From: Draconibacterium mangrovi | GTDB lineage: Bacteria; Bacteroidota; Bacteroidia; Bacteroidales; Prolixibacteraceae | Assembly: GCF_010586825.1 (NCBI RefSeq) | Contig: NZ_JAAAGB010000001.1 | Location: 1,426,001 to 1,490,000, forward strand | DNA: 64,000 nucleotides | Direction of reading: 5' to 3' | In this document: positions 51,759 to 60,639 of the stretch, piece after piece | Position numbering within the stretch: position 1 is the first letter of the stretch | How the letters are laid out: each line of letters starts with the position of its first letter | Translations under genes and position numbers: made by a program | Notes under the pieces: model-generated | Seen by the model: the letters and a program-made list of their open reading frames with translations, nothing else | Database searches by the model: none | What the model was told of the DNA's origin: nothing

Positions 51759-52298
51759 ATGAAAACAACATTGTTGCGATCGACTCTGCCAAAGAGCATT
51801 ACAATTTTCACCATGGTTATATTGCTGAGTACTCCCTTGTTGTTTGGACAGTCCTCAAATCATGGCGATATCGGGGCAGGTGCGGGATTGAGTTATGGTG
51901 GATTTGGGACGCGATTGACCTATAGACCAGTCGAACAACTCGGTGTATTTGGCTCGTTGGGATACAACCTGGATGCCCTGGGATATAACCTCGGAGTACA
52001 GTATCATGTACCCTCCCAAAAAAGACTGAGTCCATATCTCACAGCTATGTACGGATACAATGTGGTATTGATTGTCGACGCCGTGGTAATGGAAACCAAA
52101 ACAACTTATTTTGGCTTTTCGGCAGGTGTCGGTGTTGAATTCAAATTAAAGGAAAAATCATTCCTAAGTGCTGAGTTACTGGTTCCATTTCGACCTCAGG
52201 CTTATAAAGATGCTGTTGATGATCTTGAGTCAATGGAATATGATATTAAGGATCCCTTGCCGGTTGCATTTTCTATCGGTTATCATATAAAATTTTAA
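51759..52298 (+). CDS. Outer-membrane beta-barrel protein
   Basis: A 179-residue product with a rather long signal region (hydrophobic core about 12-30, cut after FGQ), then alternating strands: GDIGAGAGLSYGGFGTRL, GVFGSLGYNLDALGYNL and a final PVAFSIGYHIKF. This is a small 8-stranded barrel of the porin-like family. It lies 10 bp before the FISUMP lipoprotein gene, so the two are one transcript, perhaps a barrel with a surface lipoprotein. Confidence 0.75.
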   Translation: MKTTLLRSTLPKSITIFTMVILLSTPLLFGQSSNHGDIGAGAGLSYGGFGTRLTYRPVEQLGVFGSLGYNLDALGYNLGVQYHVPSQKRLSPYLTAMYGYNVVLIVDAVVMETKTTYFGFSAGVGVEFKLKEKSFLSAELLVPFRPQAYKDAVDDLESMEYDIKDPLPVAFSIGYHIKF

Positions 52299-52308
52299 TC
52301 TTAACGAA

Positions 52309-53877
52309 ATGAATCCACGGCTCACTCGCTATAAAAGCAAACTCAATAAGTGTTTTCTTACACTTGTTATCGTTTGCCAGGGAATAGTTATGAATTCCTG
52401 TTTTGAAAATCCTTTCCCTCCGGAACTCACCACACAGCCCATCGAACTTATTGATGCAATAACAGTAACAAGCGGAGGAAATATTACCAGCGATGGTGGT
52501 ACAGAGATCTTTCAAAAAGGTATCTGCATAGGTTTCGACAGCTCACCCACACTGCAAGGTATTTTCACGATGGATGGCGTTGGGAATGATGATTTTACAA
52601 CAATCCTAAACCTGGCTCCTGAAACTACTTATTACCTTAGGGCTTATGCAATAAATGGCGCTGGTATTGGATATGGAGATGTTTTATCCATCACACTGGA
52701 ACCACTCCCCTTTACTGAAGCTGTTATTGTGGATTTTGGTGATATTACCGGTAGCGAGGCTTTTATGAGAGGGCGTATTGAGTCTAACCAAACAGTTACT
52801 TCAAGAGGAGCGTGCTGGAGCACCACCATAAATCCAACCATCGCCGACAGTAAAACCGAAGCAGGAAGCGGAACCGGCATTTTTGAAACCACAATTACCG
52901 GACTTTTACCCGGTACAAGCTATTATACACGTGCTTATGCTGTTGCGAACGAGGAAGTTTTTTACAGTAGCAATTATGAATTCACAACCATAGGATTCCC
53001 ACAACTTACTACCAAACAAATAAACAATGCAGGAACTTTCGTAATATCAACCGGGGGCGATATTTTGTCACAGGGCCTCATCCTAAACGCAGGTGTTTGC
53101 TGGAGCACTGATCCTTCGCCAACCATTGCTGATAACAAAACCGAAGACCAGCTCAATTATTCATCTTTTACCAGCGATCCCTATGGCTTATTACCGGCTA
53201 CTACCTACTATATCCGAAGTTATGCAACCAATATTGCCGGCACCGGATATGGTAACGAACTTGTTGTTACTATGCCTGAAGCAACGGTTTTTGATCCGGA
53301 TGGAAATCCTTACTCGTCAGTTACCATCGGAACACAAACCTGGCTGGTCGAAAATCTGAGGACTACAAAATATGCCAACGGAGATAATATCCCCAATATA
53401 ATTGAGAATAGCGATTGGCAGAATGCTACATCCGGAGCCTGGTGCTACAACGAAAATGTTACTGCCCTTGAGGTTCCCTATGGCAAATTATATAACTGGT
53501 TTGCTGTAACCGACTCCCGTAATGTATGCCCGGCAGGATGGCACGTTCCCACCGATGAAGAATGGCAAACCCTTATTACCTACTTAGGCGGCAGTGATAT
53601 CGCAGGCAATAAACTGAAAGAAACAGGAACGGCGCATTGGCTTCCATTCAACGATTTAGCGACGAATAGCAGTGGATTTACCGCATTACCGGGAGGAGCC
53701 CAGAGTGCCTTCCCCGGATATTCATATCCTGTTAACAGCCTGGGAATGTTCTGGACTACAACACCTCTTGATGGAGAAAATGCATACGGTTATTATTTAT
53801 TCGATTCCTATCAATCCATTCACAAACAAGAATATATCAAACAAACCGGGCTTTCAGTTCGATGCATAAAAGATTAA
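52309..53877 (+). CDS. Lipoprotein with repeated Fn3-like domains and FISUMP domain
   Basis: A 522-residue protein; lipobox VMNSC near residue 27, after an unusually long, basic N-terminus (an internal ATG at 52390 is too close to the lipobox). Three repeats of about 95 residues follow, each with 'GxCWSTxxxPTIADxKTE' and 'LxPxTxYYxRAYAxN' motifs as in fibronectin-like adhesin repeats. The last ~190 residues are a FISUMP/TIGR02145 domain: VTIGTQTWLVENLRTTKYAN, CPAGWHVPTDEEWQTL and a final SVRCIKD. Such proteins are surface lipoproteins of unknown ligand. Confidence 0.85.
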   Translation: MNPRLTRYKSKLNKCFLTLVIVCQGIVMNSCFENPFPPELTTQPIELIDAITVTSGGNITSDGGTEIFQKGICIGFDSSPTLQGIFTMDGVGNDDFTTILNLAPETTYYLRAYAINGAGIGYGDVLSITLEPLPFTEAVIVDFGDITGSEAFMRGRIESNQTVTSRGACWSTTINPTIADSKTEAGSGTGIFETTITGLLPGTSYYTRAYAVANEEVFYSSNYEFTTIGFPQLTTKQINNAGTFVISTGGDILSQGLILNAGVCWSTDPSPTIADNKTEDQLNYSSFTSDPYGLLPATTYYIRSYATNIAGTGYGNELVVTMPEATVFDPDGNPYSSVTIGTQTWLVENLRTTKYANGDNIPNIIENSDWQNATSGAWCYNENVTALEVPYGKLYNWFAVTDSRNVCPAGWHVPTDEEWQTLITYLGGSDIAGNKLKETGTAHWLPFNDLATNSSGFTALPGGAQSAFPGYSYPVNSLGMFWTTTPLDGENAYGYYLFDSYQSIHKQEYIKQTGLSVRCIKD

Positions 53878-54221
53878 TTTGCGCTATAACATATAGTTCG
53901 TGGCCTTGCATTATTGCCCGTCGTTACAAACCAGGGGTAGAAGAAGTGATTATATCAATCACCACCCCATCCGTCAGTCGACGGATACCCCCATCCTGGC
54001 AGGAGGGGAATTTTTCGTGCTACCAATTAAATTCTCATTTTCAATATTGCTACCGGCCAAATTTAGCTACGCTGATTTTCAATTCTCCTCCTCACAGGCT
54101 ACCCTTTATACACAAATATTTTACTAATAATTTCGGTAAAAGGAATTCTAAATGAGGCGCATGCTAGGTTTCATTTTCAATTGACTTTTCTATTTGCGCC
54201 TTTGTTATTACTTCCCATTAA

Positions 54222-54457
54222 CCCCGGGCGGCACTTTCCCGATGAATCGGGAGTTTGCCCGGGGCTGAATTAATACGGACTTTCAGCCCGATATTCTATT
54301 TGATTAAAAGAATAAGCGCTGAAAGTGCGTAATATTTGAGCCCAGGGCAAAGTAATTCAACGAATTACGTCGCCCTGGGTCATGATGATGTGATTTGAAT
54401 CGTCCGGCGAAAGAAAATGATCGAAGCTAATTGGTACTCCCGGACGAAATTTAAATC
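54222..54457. repeat. Cluster of nested hairpins
   Basis: 54222-54264: CCCCGGGC and TCCCGAT arms pair with ATCGGGA and GCCCGGGG. 54280-54325: CTTTCAGC with GCTGAAAG. 54341-54379: CCCAGGGC and GTAATTC arms pair with GAATTAC and GCCCTGGG, perfect in both storeys. 54392-54457: GATTT and CGTCCGG pair with CCGGACG and AAATC. The two-storey form suggests REP/MITE-type elements. Confidence 0.7.
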
Positions 54458-54661
54458 AGAAAAAGATATGTATAAAGGGTAGCCTCACAGGAGGAAAGCC
54501 TGTCCCGATCGAAGCATCGAGAGGGAAGTGATAGCAACTGCTACATAACATATTGACTTCCAAGTCTATTTTCCATAATTTTATACTCGTTAAAAACCAA
54601 AAAACACGGTTAACCCAGAACCCTCTGAAAATACCGTAAAAATTTTAACACTGATACGAGC

Positions 54662-54776
54662 ACATGCTACAGGGATAGCATGTACACGCCACCTTACAAT
54701 CCCGGCGTGCATACGAAAAAGGCCACCTGCAAGGCTTTCACAAACGGCCTGAGAACCGAAAAGCCTGCAGATGGCC
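54662..54776 (+). other. Structured RNA leader upstream of the 245-residue protein gene
   Basis: Three consecutive stems: ACATGCTA/TAGCATGT (54662-54683), CACGCC/GGCGTG (54685-54709) and a 17-bp imperfect stem GGCCACCTGCAAGGCTTT with its complement (54721-54776). The last ends 45 bp before the start codon. It may be a cis-acting RNA element; no known riboswitch is recognised. Confidence 0.5.
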
Positions 54777-54821
54777 AAAGTCAATAATCAATTATTACTA
54801 ACTTTTTAAAAGTAGAAAAAA

Positions 54822-55559
54822 ATGTCAAACATTGAAGACTACAATGCCAAATTAGCCGAGATTGAGGCTATTCCCAACGAGGAAGTAAAAGATCCCGGTA
54901 TGCCTGTTAACGTTGCGTTGCAGGAAGCCGAAAACCTGTATCACTGGAGTTTAGACGATGCCGAAGAACTGGCCGTGGTAGGAATTGACCGAACCAAAAT
55001 CGGAGATTTACCCGTTCGTGCAGGTGCCTGCCGCGAGGCACAATCCATTTGGAACAAAGATTTCAGGTCGCAACAGGAAGCCCAGGAAGAATGGGCCATA
55101 CAGGCACCACTGGCCTACGAGTTCAAATACGATTTGCTGGCCTCCATGCGTTTTGCCTACCGTAAAAACGATGCGCTTTTAGGTCGTGTAAGCGCCATTG
55201 CCGATGGTAGTGGCCATGCCGATATGATTCAGGATCTGAACGACATTGCTGTTTTGGGCCGCGAAAATCCCGAGCCGCTGACAGCCATTAGTTTCGAACT
55301 TCCCCAACTGGACAAGGCTGCAACATTGGCCGATACTTTGGCCGACCTACTGGCTGAAGCCAATGGCGACAAAGCCGATCCAAACGAATCGAAGATCGTT
55401 CGCGACAAGGCCTATATTCACATGAAAGAGCTGGTGGATGAAATTCGTGAAGCCGGCAAATATGTGTTCCGCAAAGATCCGAAACGTTTAAAAGGGTACA
55501 CAAGTGATTACTGGCGGAAACAAAACCGCAAAAAGAATGATGACGAAGTAACTGAGTAA
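54822..55559 (+). CDS. Uncharacterised helical protein followed by a repeat array
   Basis: The 245-residue protein has no signal or membrane span. It is strongly helical and acidic in its first two thirds (for example EIEAIPNEEVKDPGMPVNVA; SLDDAEELAVVGIDRTKIG; EAQEEWAIQAPLAYEFKY). The C-terminus is basic (EAGKYVFRKDPKRLKGYTSD, then YWRKQNRKKN) and could bind nucleic acid. I recall similar multi-copy proteins of unknown function in Bacteroidota but no family name. It sits between a structured leader and the CAGG-motif array, which starts 7 bp after its stop. Confidence 0.72.
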   Translation: MSNIEDYNAKLAEIEAIPNEEVKDPGMPVNVALQEAENLYHWSLDDAEELAVVGIDRTKIGDLPVRAGACREAQSIWNKDFRSQQEAQEEWAIQAPLAYEFKYDLLASMRFAYRKNDALLGRVSAIADGSGHADMIQDLNDIAVLGRENPEPLTAISFELPQLDKAATLADTLADLLAEANGDKADPNESKIVRDKAYIHMKELVDEIREAGKYVFRKDPKRLKGYTSDYWRKQNRKKNDDEVTE

Positions 55560-55565
55560 CAGCAT

Positions 55566-55806
55566 CCTGTTACAGTTTGGGGCGTCCTGTTAGTAAATGG
55601 GGCGCCCTGTTCGTTTTTACCCTTCCCTGTTACACTTTGCGGCCTCCCTGTTAAACAGGACGGCTAAAAAGTTAACAGGATTCATAAAAAACCTAACAGG
55701 ACGACAAAAAACTTAACAGGGGCGCTAAAAACCCTGCAGGACAGTGTAAAAATGGTACAGGACGGCGAAAAAACTTACAGGACGGAGCTTTTTGTTGACA
55801 GACAGG
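55566..55806. repeat. 20-21-bp-period array that reverses orientation
   Basis: The motif CCTGTTA starts at 55566, 55586, 55606, 55626 and 55647. After the centre CCTGTTAAACAGG the complementary form (T)AACAGGAC occurs with ACAGG or GCAGG at 55655, 55675, 55696, 55716, 55736, 55757 and 55777, and a last copy at 55802. Steps are 20 or 21 bp apart from the last (25). Between motifs the minus-sense unit reads roughly ACGnCnAAAAAnCTT. The unit is about two helical turns. Confidence 0.85.
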
Positions 55807-55938
55807 ATAATGTGCCCCCGGTTTTAAAAGTTGCTGAAAGGCTTATGCCTGGCGGGATTGGGAAGAAATGATAGATTAAACGGAGTGTAACCGTTTATTC
55901 TTTTCGGGGCAGATGTACCGAACCCGGGAACCGCCCGC

Positions 55939-56235
55939 TTAATTCTGAATCGATTGGCGGAACTCCATCACTTTTTCAAAAAAAGACCGATCCTCACCCA
56001 GCTCCATTATGCGCACCACCTTATGCCCGCATGCAGCACAATGCCCTTCAATGCGGATATCGTTCAGATCGTCGAGACTTGCTGTGTAATCCACCACTCC
56101 TTTGGGGCAAACAGCTTTGCAGTTGTTGCAATACACACCATTCTCCAACAAAAATTGAAAATCCTGTTTCTCCTCCTCGTTTAGCAACACATTTAGTTGA
56201 AAGGGGTTCAGCTTTAACTCTTTTTGTTTTTTCAC
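55939..56235 (-). CDS. Small putative zinc-binding protein
   Basis: A 98-residue protein with two cysteine pairs: CNNCKAVCPKG (about 36-46) and CAACGHKV (about 67-74), the pattern of a zinc-ribbon-like knuckle. It starts with a basic segment (MKKQKELKLNPFQLNVLL) and ends with a helix (RSFFEKVMEFRQSIQN). No signal or span. No family is recognised; the ribbon suggests nucleic-acid or protein binding. It stands alone on the minus strand, convergent with the repeat array. Confidence 0.7.
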   Translation of the reverse strand: MKKQKELKLNPFQLNVLLNEEEKQDFQFLLENGVYCNNCKAVCPKGVVDYTASLDDLNDIRIEGHCAACGHKVVRIMELGEDRSFFEKVMEFRQSIQN

Positions 56236-56751
56236 TTGAATGTAATTTAGTTAATATTTTGTGCTTCAAACATATGTGATCTCTGTTTAATAGTTGATGG
56301 TCGATACCCGTGGAACTCGCATGATAATTTATTTATGCCCTTTTGTGTTTCTTAGACCATGCTCCTTTCATCTTATTAAAATTGCTTGTTTTCAAAAGTA
56401 TAGTAGGTAACTCGCATTACTTTTAATCAGCTTCTGTGTATAAACATTTCACTTGCTCGTTGCATAAACGCCATTTTTCTTCCCCCTAATTTAATCAATT
56501 TGCCTGAGAAATAGGTGTTGATAATAAAAAGGAAATACACGCTGAATGCAAATTTTTAAGGCACAGAAAAGATCAAAACAATACCAGATACAGCGTTTCT
56601 AAACCGGAGGTGTTGAAATTGATGCTATCAACCTTCTTGTTTTTGCCAAACAAAACACGAATTGCAGCTCTGCACGAGTGAGTTTAGCGGGGAATTAAAA
56701 TTTTATTTCAAAGTATAATCGAATTGTGATAGAAAAGAATACTTTTGCCCC

Positions 56752-56824
56752 TGCTTTTTAGGGCTTGGCTTCCACCTGCTCTAATCAGTTTAAAACCTTA
56801 TCATTTATTTGATAAGGTTTTTTT
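56752..56824 (+). ncRNA. Possible small RNA
   Basis: The interval starts just after a consensus -7 box (TACTTTTG), but no -33 TTTG is at the right distance. It ends in a strong terminator and contains no reading frame. The T-tract of the hairpin lies on the plus strand although the annotated gene it could serve is on the minus strand, which is the reason for suspecting a plus-strand RNA. Confidence 0.35.
56794..56824. terminator. Bidirectional terminator
   Basis: AAACCTTATCA, short loop, TGATAAGGTTT and T-tract. It ends the minus-strand HNH endonuclease gene and possibly a plus-strand RNA. Confidence 0.8.
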
Positions 56825-56858
56825 ATGGGGTGCCCTTAAAGTGTATGCTTTAAAACTA

Positions 56859-57821
56859 TTAATAGCCAAACCGCTGCCGGTGCTGTTGTAAACATTTTAT
56901 TGAGGGGTGAAACCGTGACTCCTGAGGTACTAAAAGTTCTTGTTTTTCGTATTGCCTGATGCCGCATTTAAGGCTGTAATCTTTTAACGTGGGATGTACT
57001 AAAACTTTGTAGTTGTCAGAAATAGCAATCAGGCCACGGTCGAAAGCACGGTGAAAAGTAGGAGACAGTGCTAAGCCATTTCTTATTGAATCGTTATAAC
57101 TTTCGGCGAAGGGTGTAATATGACAGGCATCAACCAGTGAACGGTTTTTGGCATCCGCAACTTTTAAACCTGTTATTGCACATTGATTTTCGTAAACCTC
57201 CAGAATCGCTTTACGGAAAACGGCACTTCGGGCAGCTACAAATTCATCGCGAACTTCTTTCGGTTGCTCATTAATGGTTTGTTTTACTATTCGGGCATAG
57301 TTTTGTTCAGGATCATAAAGAATTTGCTGCTTAATTTTTGTAGAATAGGCTTCTCGTTTTGCGTATTGTGCTACTTGATGAATGCCAAAATATCTGTCAA
57401 GTATTGCAGCTTTCAACGCCTCGCGTTTTATCGGATCAGTCAGGGAAATAAATAATTCATCCGAAAGTGTTGCCGCGCATACCGTTTCGGTTAATGCTCG
57501 ATAACTTTTTATCGATTTACTCTTGGTAGTTGGAATTTCCCTGCCGGGATAAGTTATCAGTTTCCAAAACTGACCTTTTTCGTTTTTCAGGTGAAAAAAT
57601 GGAAGCGCAAAAGTGGCAACATGAGGTGTTTTTACCAACGCATCCCAATTATCGAGAAAGTGCTGAACCAATGTATCTGTAATTTCAATCCAATTTTCGA
57701 AAACATCTCCTGCTTCAAACGAATCAATCACCGCCAATAAAAGAATTGGTTTATGGGGCGCTTTACCGTATTTAGTAATGCCTTGGTTTAGGGTGAGGAT
57801 ATGTTGGAGAATCGATTTCAT
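56859..57821 (-). CDS. HNH endonuclease, putative restriction enzyme
   Basis: A 320-residue protein. The N-terminal domain (about 1-150) has KYGKAPHKPILLLAVIDSFE and a TFALPFFHLKNEKGQFW strand, resembling the sulfur-binding N-terminal domain of ScoMcrA-type type IV restriction enzymes. The C-terminal HNH domain has VDACHITPFAESYNDSIRNG then ALSPTFHRAFDRGLIAI (about 235-270), with the His-Asn-His metal and catalytic residues. Modified-DNA restriction is the best guess; phosphorothioate recognition is inference. It ends the minus-strand defence-like run. Confidence 0.82.
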   Translation of the reverse strand: MKSILQHILTLNQGITKYGKAPHKPILLLAVIDSFEAGDVFENWIEITDTLVQHFLDNWDALVKTPHVATFALPFFHLKNEKGQFWKLITYPGREIPTTKSKSIKSYRALTETVCAATLSDELFISLTDPIKREALKAAILDRYFGIHQVAQYAKREAYSTKIKQQILYDPEQNYARIVKQTINEQPKEVRDEFVAARSAVFRKAILEVYENQCAITGLKVADAKNRSLVDACHITPFAESYNDSIRNGLALSPTFHRAFDRGLIAISDNYKVLVHPTLKDYSLKCGIRQYEKQELLVPQESRFHPSIKCLQQHRQRFGY

Positions 57822-57860
57822 CCTAATTACTTTACATCCATGCTAGACTATAATAAGCTC

Positions 57861-58571
57861 TTATTTTTCATACTTTTTATAACAATCATAGCAGACTGGT
57901 TTTGCCATTGTAGAATCTCCAAATTCGCCACAGCTATGACAAACATTCTCTTCATAATCAGGATTCTCAAATTGTGCCCATGTAGCAAAACAATCCCAAC
58001 AATAAGGTTTCTCGATATCATAAGGAATCCTGGTTTCACATCTAATACAATATCCCCGTTTGGGTTTATTGTCTTCTTTTATATTAGAATGTGAAGCTTG
58101 ATTTGTTGAAGTCTTTTTTAGCTGCCGATTTGTTTTATTCAATTGGATTATTTCCGAGGACTGAATAATTGAGGATGCTTCATTTAATGCTTTATCGTAT
58201 AGAGCTGAATCCTTCAGCTTTGTGATATGTACTCCCATTTCTCTATTGTTCTTCTCTGAGAATTCATACATATTCATGGATGTGATTACCATTTCCATTT
58301 CGTTAAAATAACATTTAGCATGCAAATTCTCGAAATAATATAACTCTACATTATCAAGTTCTGCAAGAGAATTACGTTCATTTGGTTTTAAGTCATCTTT
58401 ACCATAAATGATAGTAATCTTCACCTTCCTTTTAGAAGCATCTTTTAGTCTTTCGTAAAATGTTTTTGATAATTGCAAATAAGGAGAAACTAATGTCAAA
58501 TCCTTTTTGGCATCCATGATTATGGTTTCAATTCTATATGATGTCCCATTTGTAGTTAAAAAATCTGCCAT
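57861..58571 (-). CDS. PLD-family nuclease with zinc-ribbon tail
   Basis: The 236-residue protein carries a single HKD-like phospholipase D motif, HAKCYFNEMEMVITSMNMYE (about 84-103, with Lys, Ser and Asn), after a short alpha/beta domain (DLTLVSPYLQLSKTF). One motif implies a dimeric enzyme, as in Nuc and BfiI. From about 165 the tail has four CxxC pairs (CIRCETRIP, CWDCFATW, CHSCGEFG, CYDCYKKY), probably two zinc ribbons. It lies between the HNH and helicase genes, with gaps of 39 and 30 bp. A DNA-cleavage role in defence is likely. Confidence 0.8.
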   Translation of the reverse strand: MADFLTTNGTSYRIETIIMDAKKDLTLVSPYLQLSKTFYERLKDASKRKVKITIIYGKDDLKPNERNSLAELDNVELYYFENLHAKCYFNEMEMVITSMNMYEFSEKNNREMGVHITKLKDSALYDKALNEASSIIQSSEIIQLNKTNRQLKKTSTNQASHSNIKEDNKPKRGYCIRCETRIPYDIEKPYCWDCFATWAQFENPDYEENVCHSCGEFGDSTMAKPVCYDCYKKYEK

Positions 58572-58601
58572 CTTATTATAATTGATTTGATAATATATTA
58601 T

Positions 58602-60581
58602 TTAAATAAGTTCTTTGAAACCAATCGATTTCAGATACTCAAAAGTCTCATCATAAAATTCAGGAAGCCGTGTATGATCCTCCACATCGCCTTCCGGCAC
58701 AACGATCACCATTCCTTGACGTGCGCGGGTTAAAAGCACTCGATAGGCATTTTTTAAATACAGCTTTCGGTCAGCTTTATTTATATTTTGCCATTTACTT
58801 CCCTTAAATGATTTAAAATCCCATCCTTCTTCTGTAAATCTGAAATCTCCATCCCATGCTACACATGCCCAATCGAGTTCAAGACCTTGAACATGAAACT
58901 CCGTTGCCACATCTTCCAGATAATATGATGAACGGATATCGTCTTTCTCATCTAAAAACCAATGTACCGGATCAATCGGCGATTTTACATCGATACAATA
59001 AGGTTTCAATCGTTGCGCTTGAGACGAAACTACAATTCCATATCGCTCTGAACCACGTGCTTTATCACGTAACCATTGTTTCGCCCTTTTAAAGTTTCGT
59101 GTTAATACAATGGGATACTTTTCGTTTAATTCGGTTAAAGTCGATTGAGCTCCGGTTTTGTCCAAGTCCAAAACCTGCTTAACCAACAACGAAACATTCT
59201 CAGCTCGAAACGATCGCATAGAAACAGCAAGATGGAGCGAATCTGAATGTATTACGTTAGCTCGATGTTTAATTCGTTGAAGAATTTGTTCGGCATTATA
59301 CTCACTATCCGTCAACTTGGTTGACATGTAAATGTTCCAATCAGGGAAAGATCGCTCGAGTGCTTCTATCCATTCTGAGATACCAGCTTCACCTGTATTT
59401 ATTTCTTGTCCGCCACCAACTAAACACACCACCACCGCCCAGTCGGGATGTCGGTCAAGACAAGAAATAAGAAATTCAGGTTCAGACTTATTAAAATCGG
59501 GAACGCCTTTCTTTTGTCGCATAAAGTTGGTAGTCTGCTCCAAAGTCCAAGCGCGTTGAGCTTCATCAAATAATGTAACGTGTTCAATTGGAGGATTGCT
59601 ATCCCGTAATCCTTCATCTCTGAAATGATGTACATTTTGAATGAAAGCTTGCACTTCGCTGCTAGCAACTTTCTTTGTCAGCTTCTCTCCTTTTGCTTTT
59701 ACTCTTTTTACTTTATCGCGAGCTAAGGCTTCCTGTAATATTTTTACTAAAGGTCCATTACCAGATAGAAATACACTATATAATTCGCTGTCTTTATCAA
59801 AATGAGTTGTAGCAATATTAAGCCCCACTAGCGTTTTTCCCGCTCCTGGCACACCTGTAACAAAACATATTGCCTTCTCTGAATTATCCCTAGACTTTTT
59901 TATAATCGATGCGACTTTATCCGAAGTTTGACTCAAATTAATTGCGCTGGCATCACTCCTTGAAATATCTTCAACTGAATGATTTGCGTATAGCGAAGTT
60001 GCAGCTTCAATAATTGTTGGCGTTGGTTGATATCGTCCATTTTCCCATTCCTCAGTATTAATTTGTGTATGTCCATCAAGAAACTGCAAAGCATGAGCGA
60101 TGATACTACTTAGACTTTCAGTATTTGATTTTACCGGATCAAAAAGATTATCGTCTTGTTTCGATGTTGTTAAGAAGAAATCAGATTGTTTGGCTTTAGT
60201 CGCTAATAAAACAGGAACTATTACTTTATCGTGGCTAGTTTCGTGGAAGTTTTTTAAGTCCAAAGCATAATCCCATACTTGATCGATGGCGTATGCAGGA
60301 TATTCCTTTTCTCCAACTTTAAATTCAACAACAAAAATGATCGATTTAATAATCAGAAGAACATCAATTCGCTTGCCCATCCTAGGTATGGCATACTCGA
60401 AATAAATTGAGCCAGTATGCCCTACTAACAGATTTTGTAAATATTCTATTTGAAATTTCCATGCATCTTTTTGGGCTTGTTCAGTAGCAAATTCATTATT
60501 ATCTGCTAACTCTCCCAATATCTGGGTATAGGACTTCCATAGAAAAGATGTGATGGAATCTGAGTAATATGCTCGGTTCAT
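58602..60581 (-). CDS. Nuclease-helicase: PD-(D/E)XK domain plus DUF2075 helicase
   Basis: The product has 659 residues. The N-terminal domain (about 1-150) has [20 protein letters not shown], a PD-(D/E)XK pattern (Asp, then Glu-x-Lys). The DUF2075 superfamily-1-like ATPase follows: Walker [19 protein letters not shown] (about 241-258), Walker [13 protein letters not shown] (DEAQ), [17 protein letters not shown], and the arginine-finger region [20 protein letters not shown] near 630. Such DUF2075 proteins occur in defence islands. The most likely role is DNA processing of invaders; the mechanism is unknown. Confidence 0.87.
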   Translation of the reverse strand: MNRAYYSDSITSFLWKSYTQILGELADNNEFATEQAQKDAWKFQIEYLQNLLVGHTGSIYFEYAIPRMGKRIDVLLIIKSIIFVVEFKVGEKEYPAYAIDQVWDYALDLKNFHETSHDKVIVPVLLATKAKQSDFFLTTSKQDDNLFDPVKSNTESLSSIIAHALQFLDGHTQINTEEWENGRYQPTPTIIEAATSLYANHSVEDISRSDASAINLSQTSDKVASIIKKSRDNSEKAICFVTGVPGAGKTLVGLNIATTHFDKDSELYSVFLSGNGPLVKILQEALARDKVKRVKAKGEKLTKKVASSEVQAFIQNVHHFRDEGLRDSNPPIEHVTLFDEAQRAWTLEQTTNFMRQKKGVPDFNKSEPEFLISCLDRHPDWAVVVCLVGGGQEINTGEAGISEWIEALERSFPDWNIYMSTKLTDSEYNAEQILQRIKHRANVIHSDSLHLAVSMRSFRAENVSLLVKQVLDLDKTGAQSTLTELNEKYPIVLTRNFKRAKQWLRDKARGSERYGIVVSSQAQRLKPYCIDVKSPIDPVHWFLDEKDDIRSSYYLEDVATEFHVQGLELDWACVAWDGDFRFTEEGWDFKSFKGSKWQNINKADRKLYLKNAYRVLLTRARQGMVIVVPEGDVEDHTRLPEFYDETFEYLKSIGFKELI

Positions 60582-60639
60582 TAGCTTATGTTGAAAATAT
60601 CAACCATAAAACTAATAGAAATGAACATAAAATAATACG

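Larger units (their letters stand above)
53878..54821. other. Long intergenic region rich in hairpins
   Basis: About 940 bp with no convincing gene. From left to right it holds the palindrome TCCGTCAGTCGACGGA (53970-53985), three nested hairpins (54222-54379), an interrupted inverted repeat (54392-54457) and three hairpins in the probable leader of the next gene (54662-54776). The stretch 54500-54600 shows no clear feature. Confidence 0.7.
56236..56858. other. Intergenic region, 623 bp, with a possible small RNA
   Basis: Contains the -7-like box TACTTTTG (56740-56747), a short hairpin GCCCCTGC...AGGGC (56747-56764) and the terminator at 56794-56824, together suggesting a plus-strand RNA of about 70 bases. 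The first 500 bp show nothing recognisable. Confidence 0.45.

Noticed and set aside
55566..55806. CRISPR array or plasmid iterons
   Set aside because: The repeat is only about 7-9 bp within a 20-21-bp period, so there is no room for spacers. No cas or replication-initiator gene is near, and the orientation reverses in the middle.
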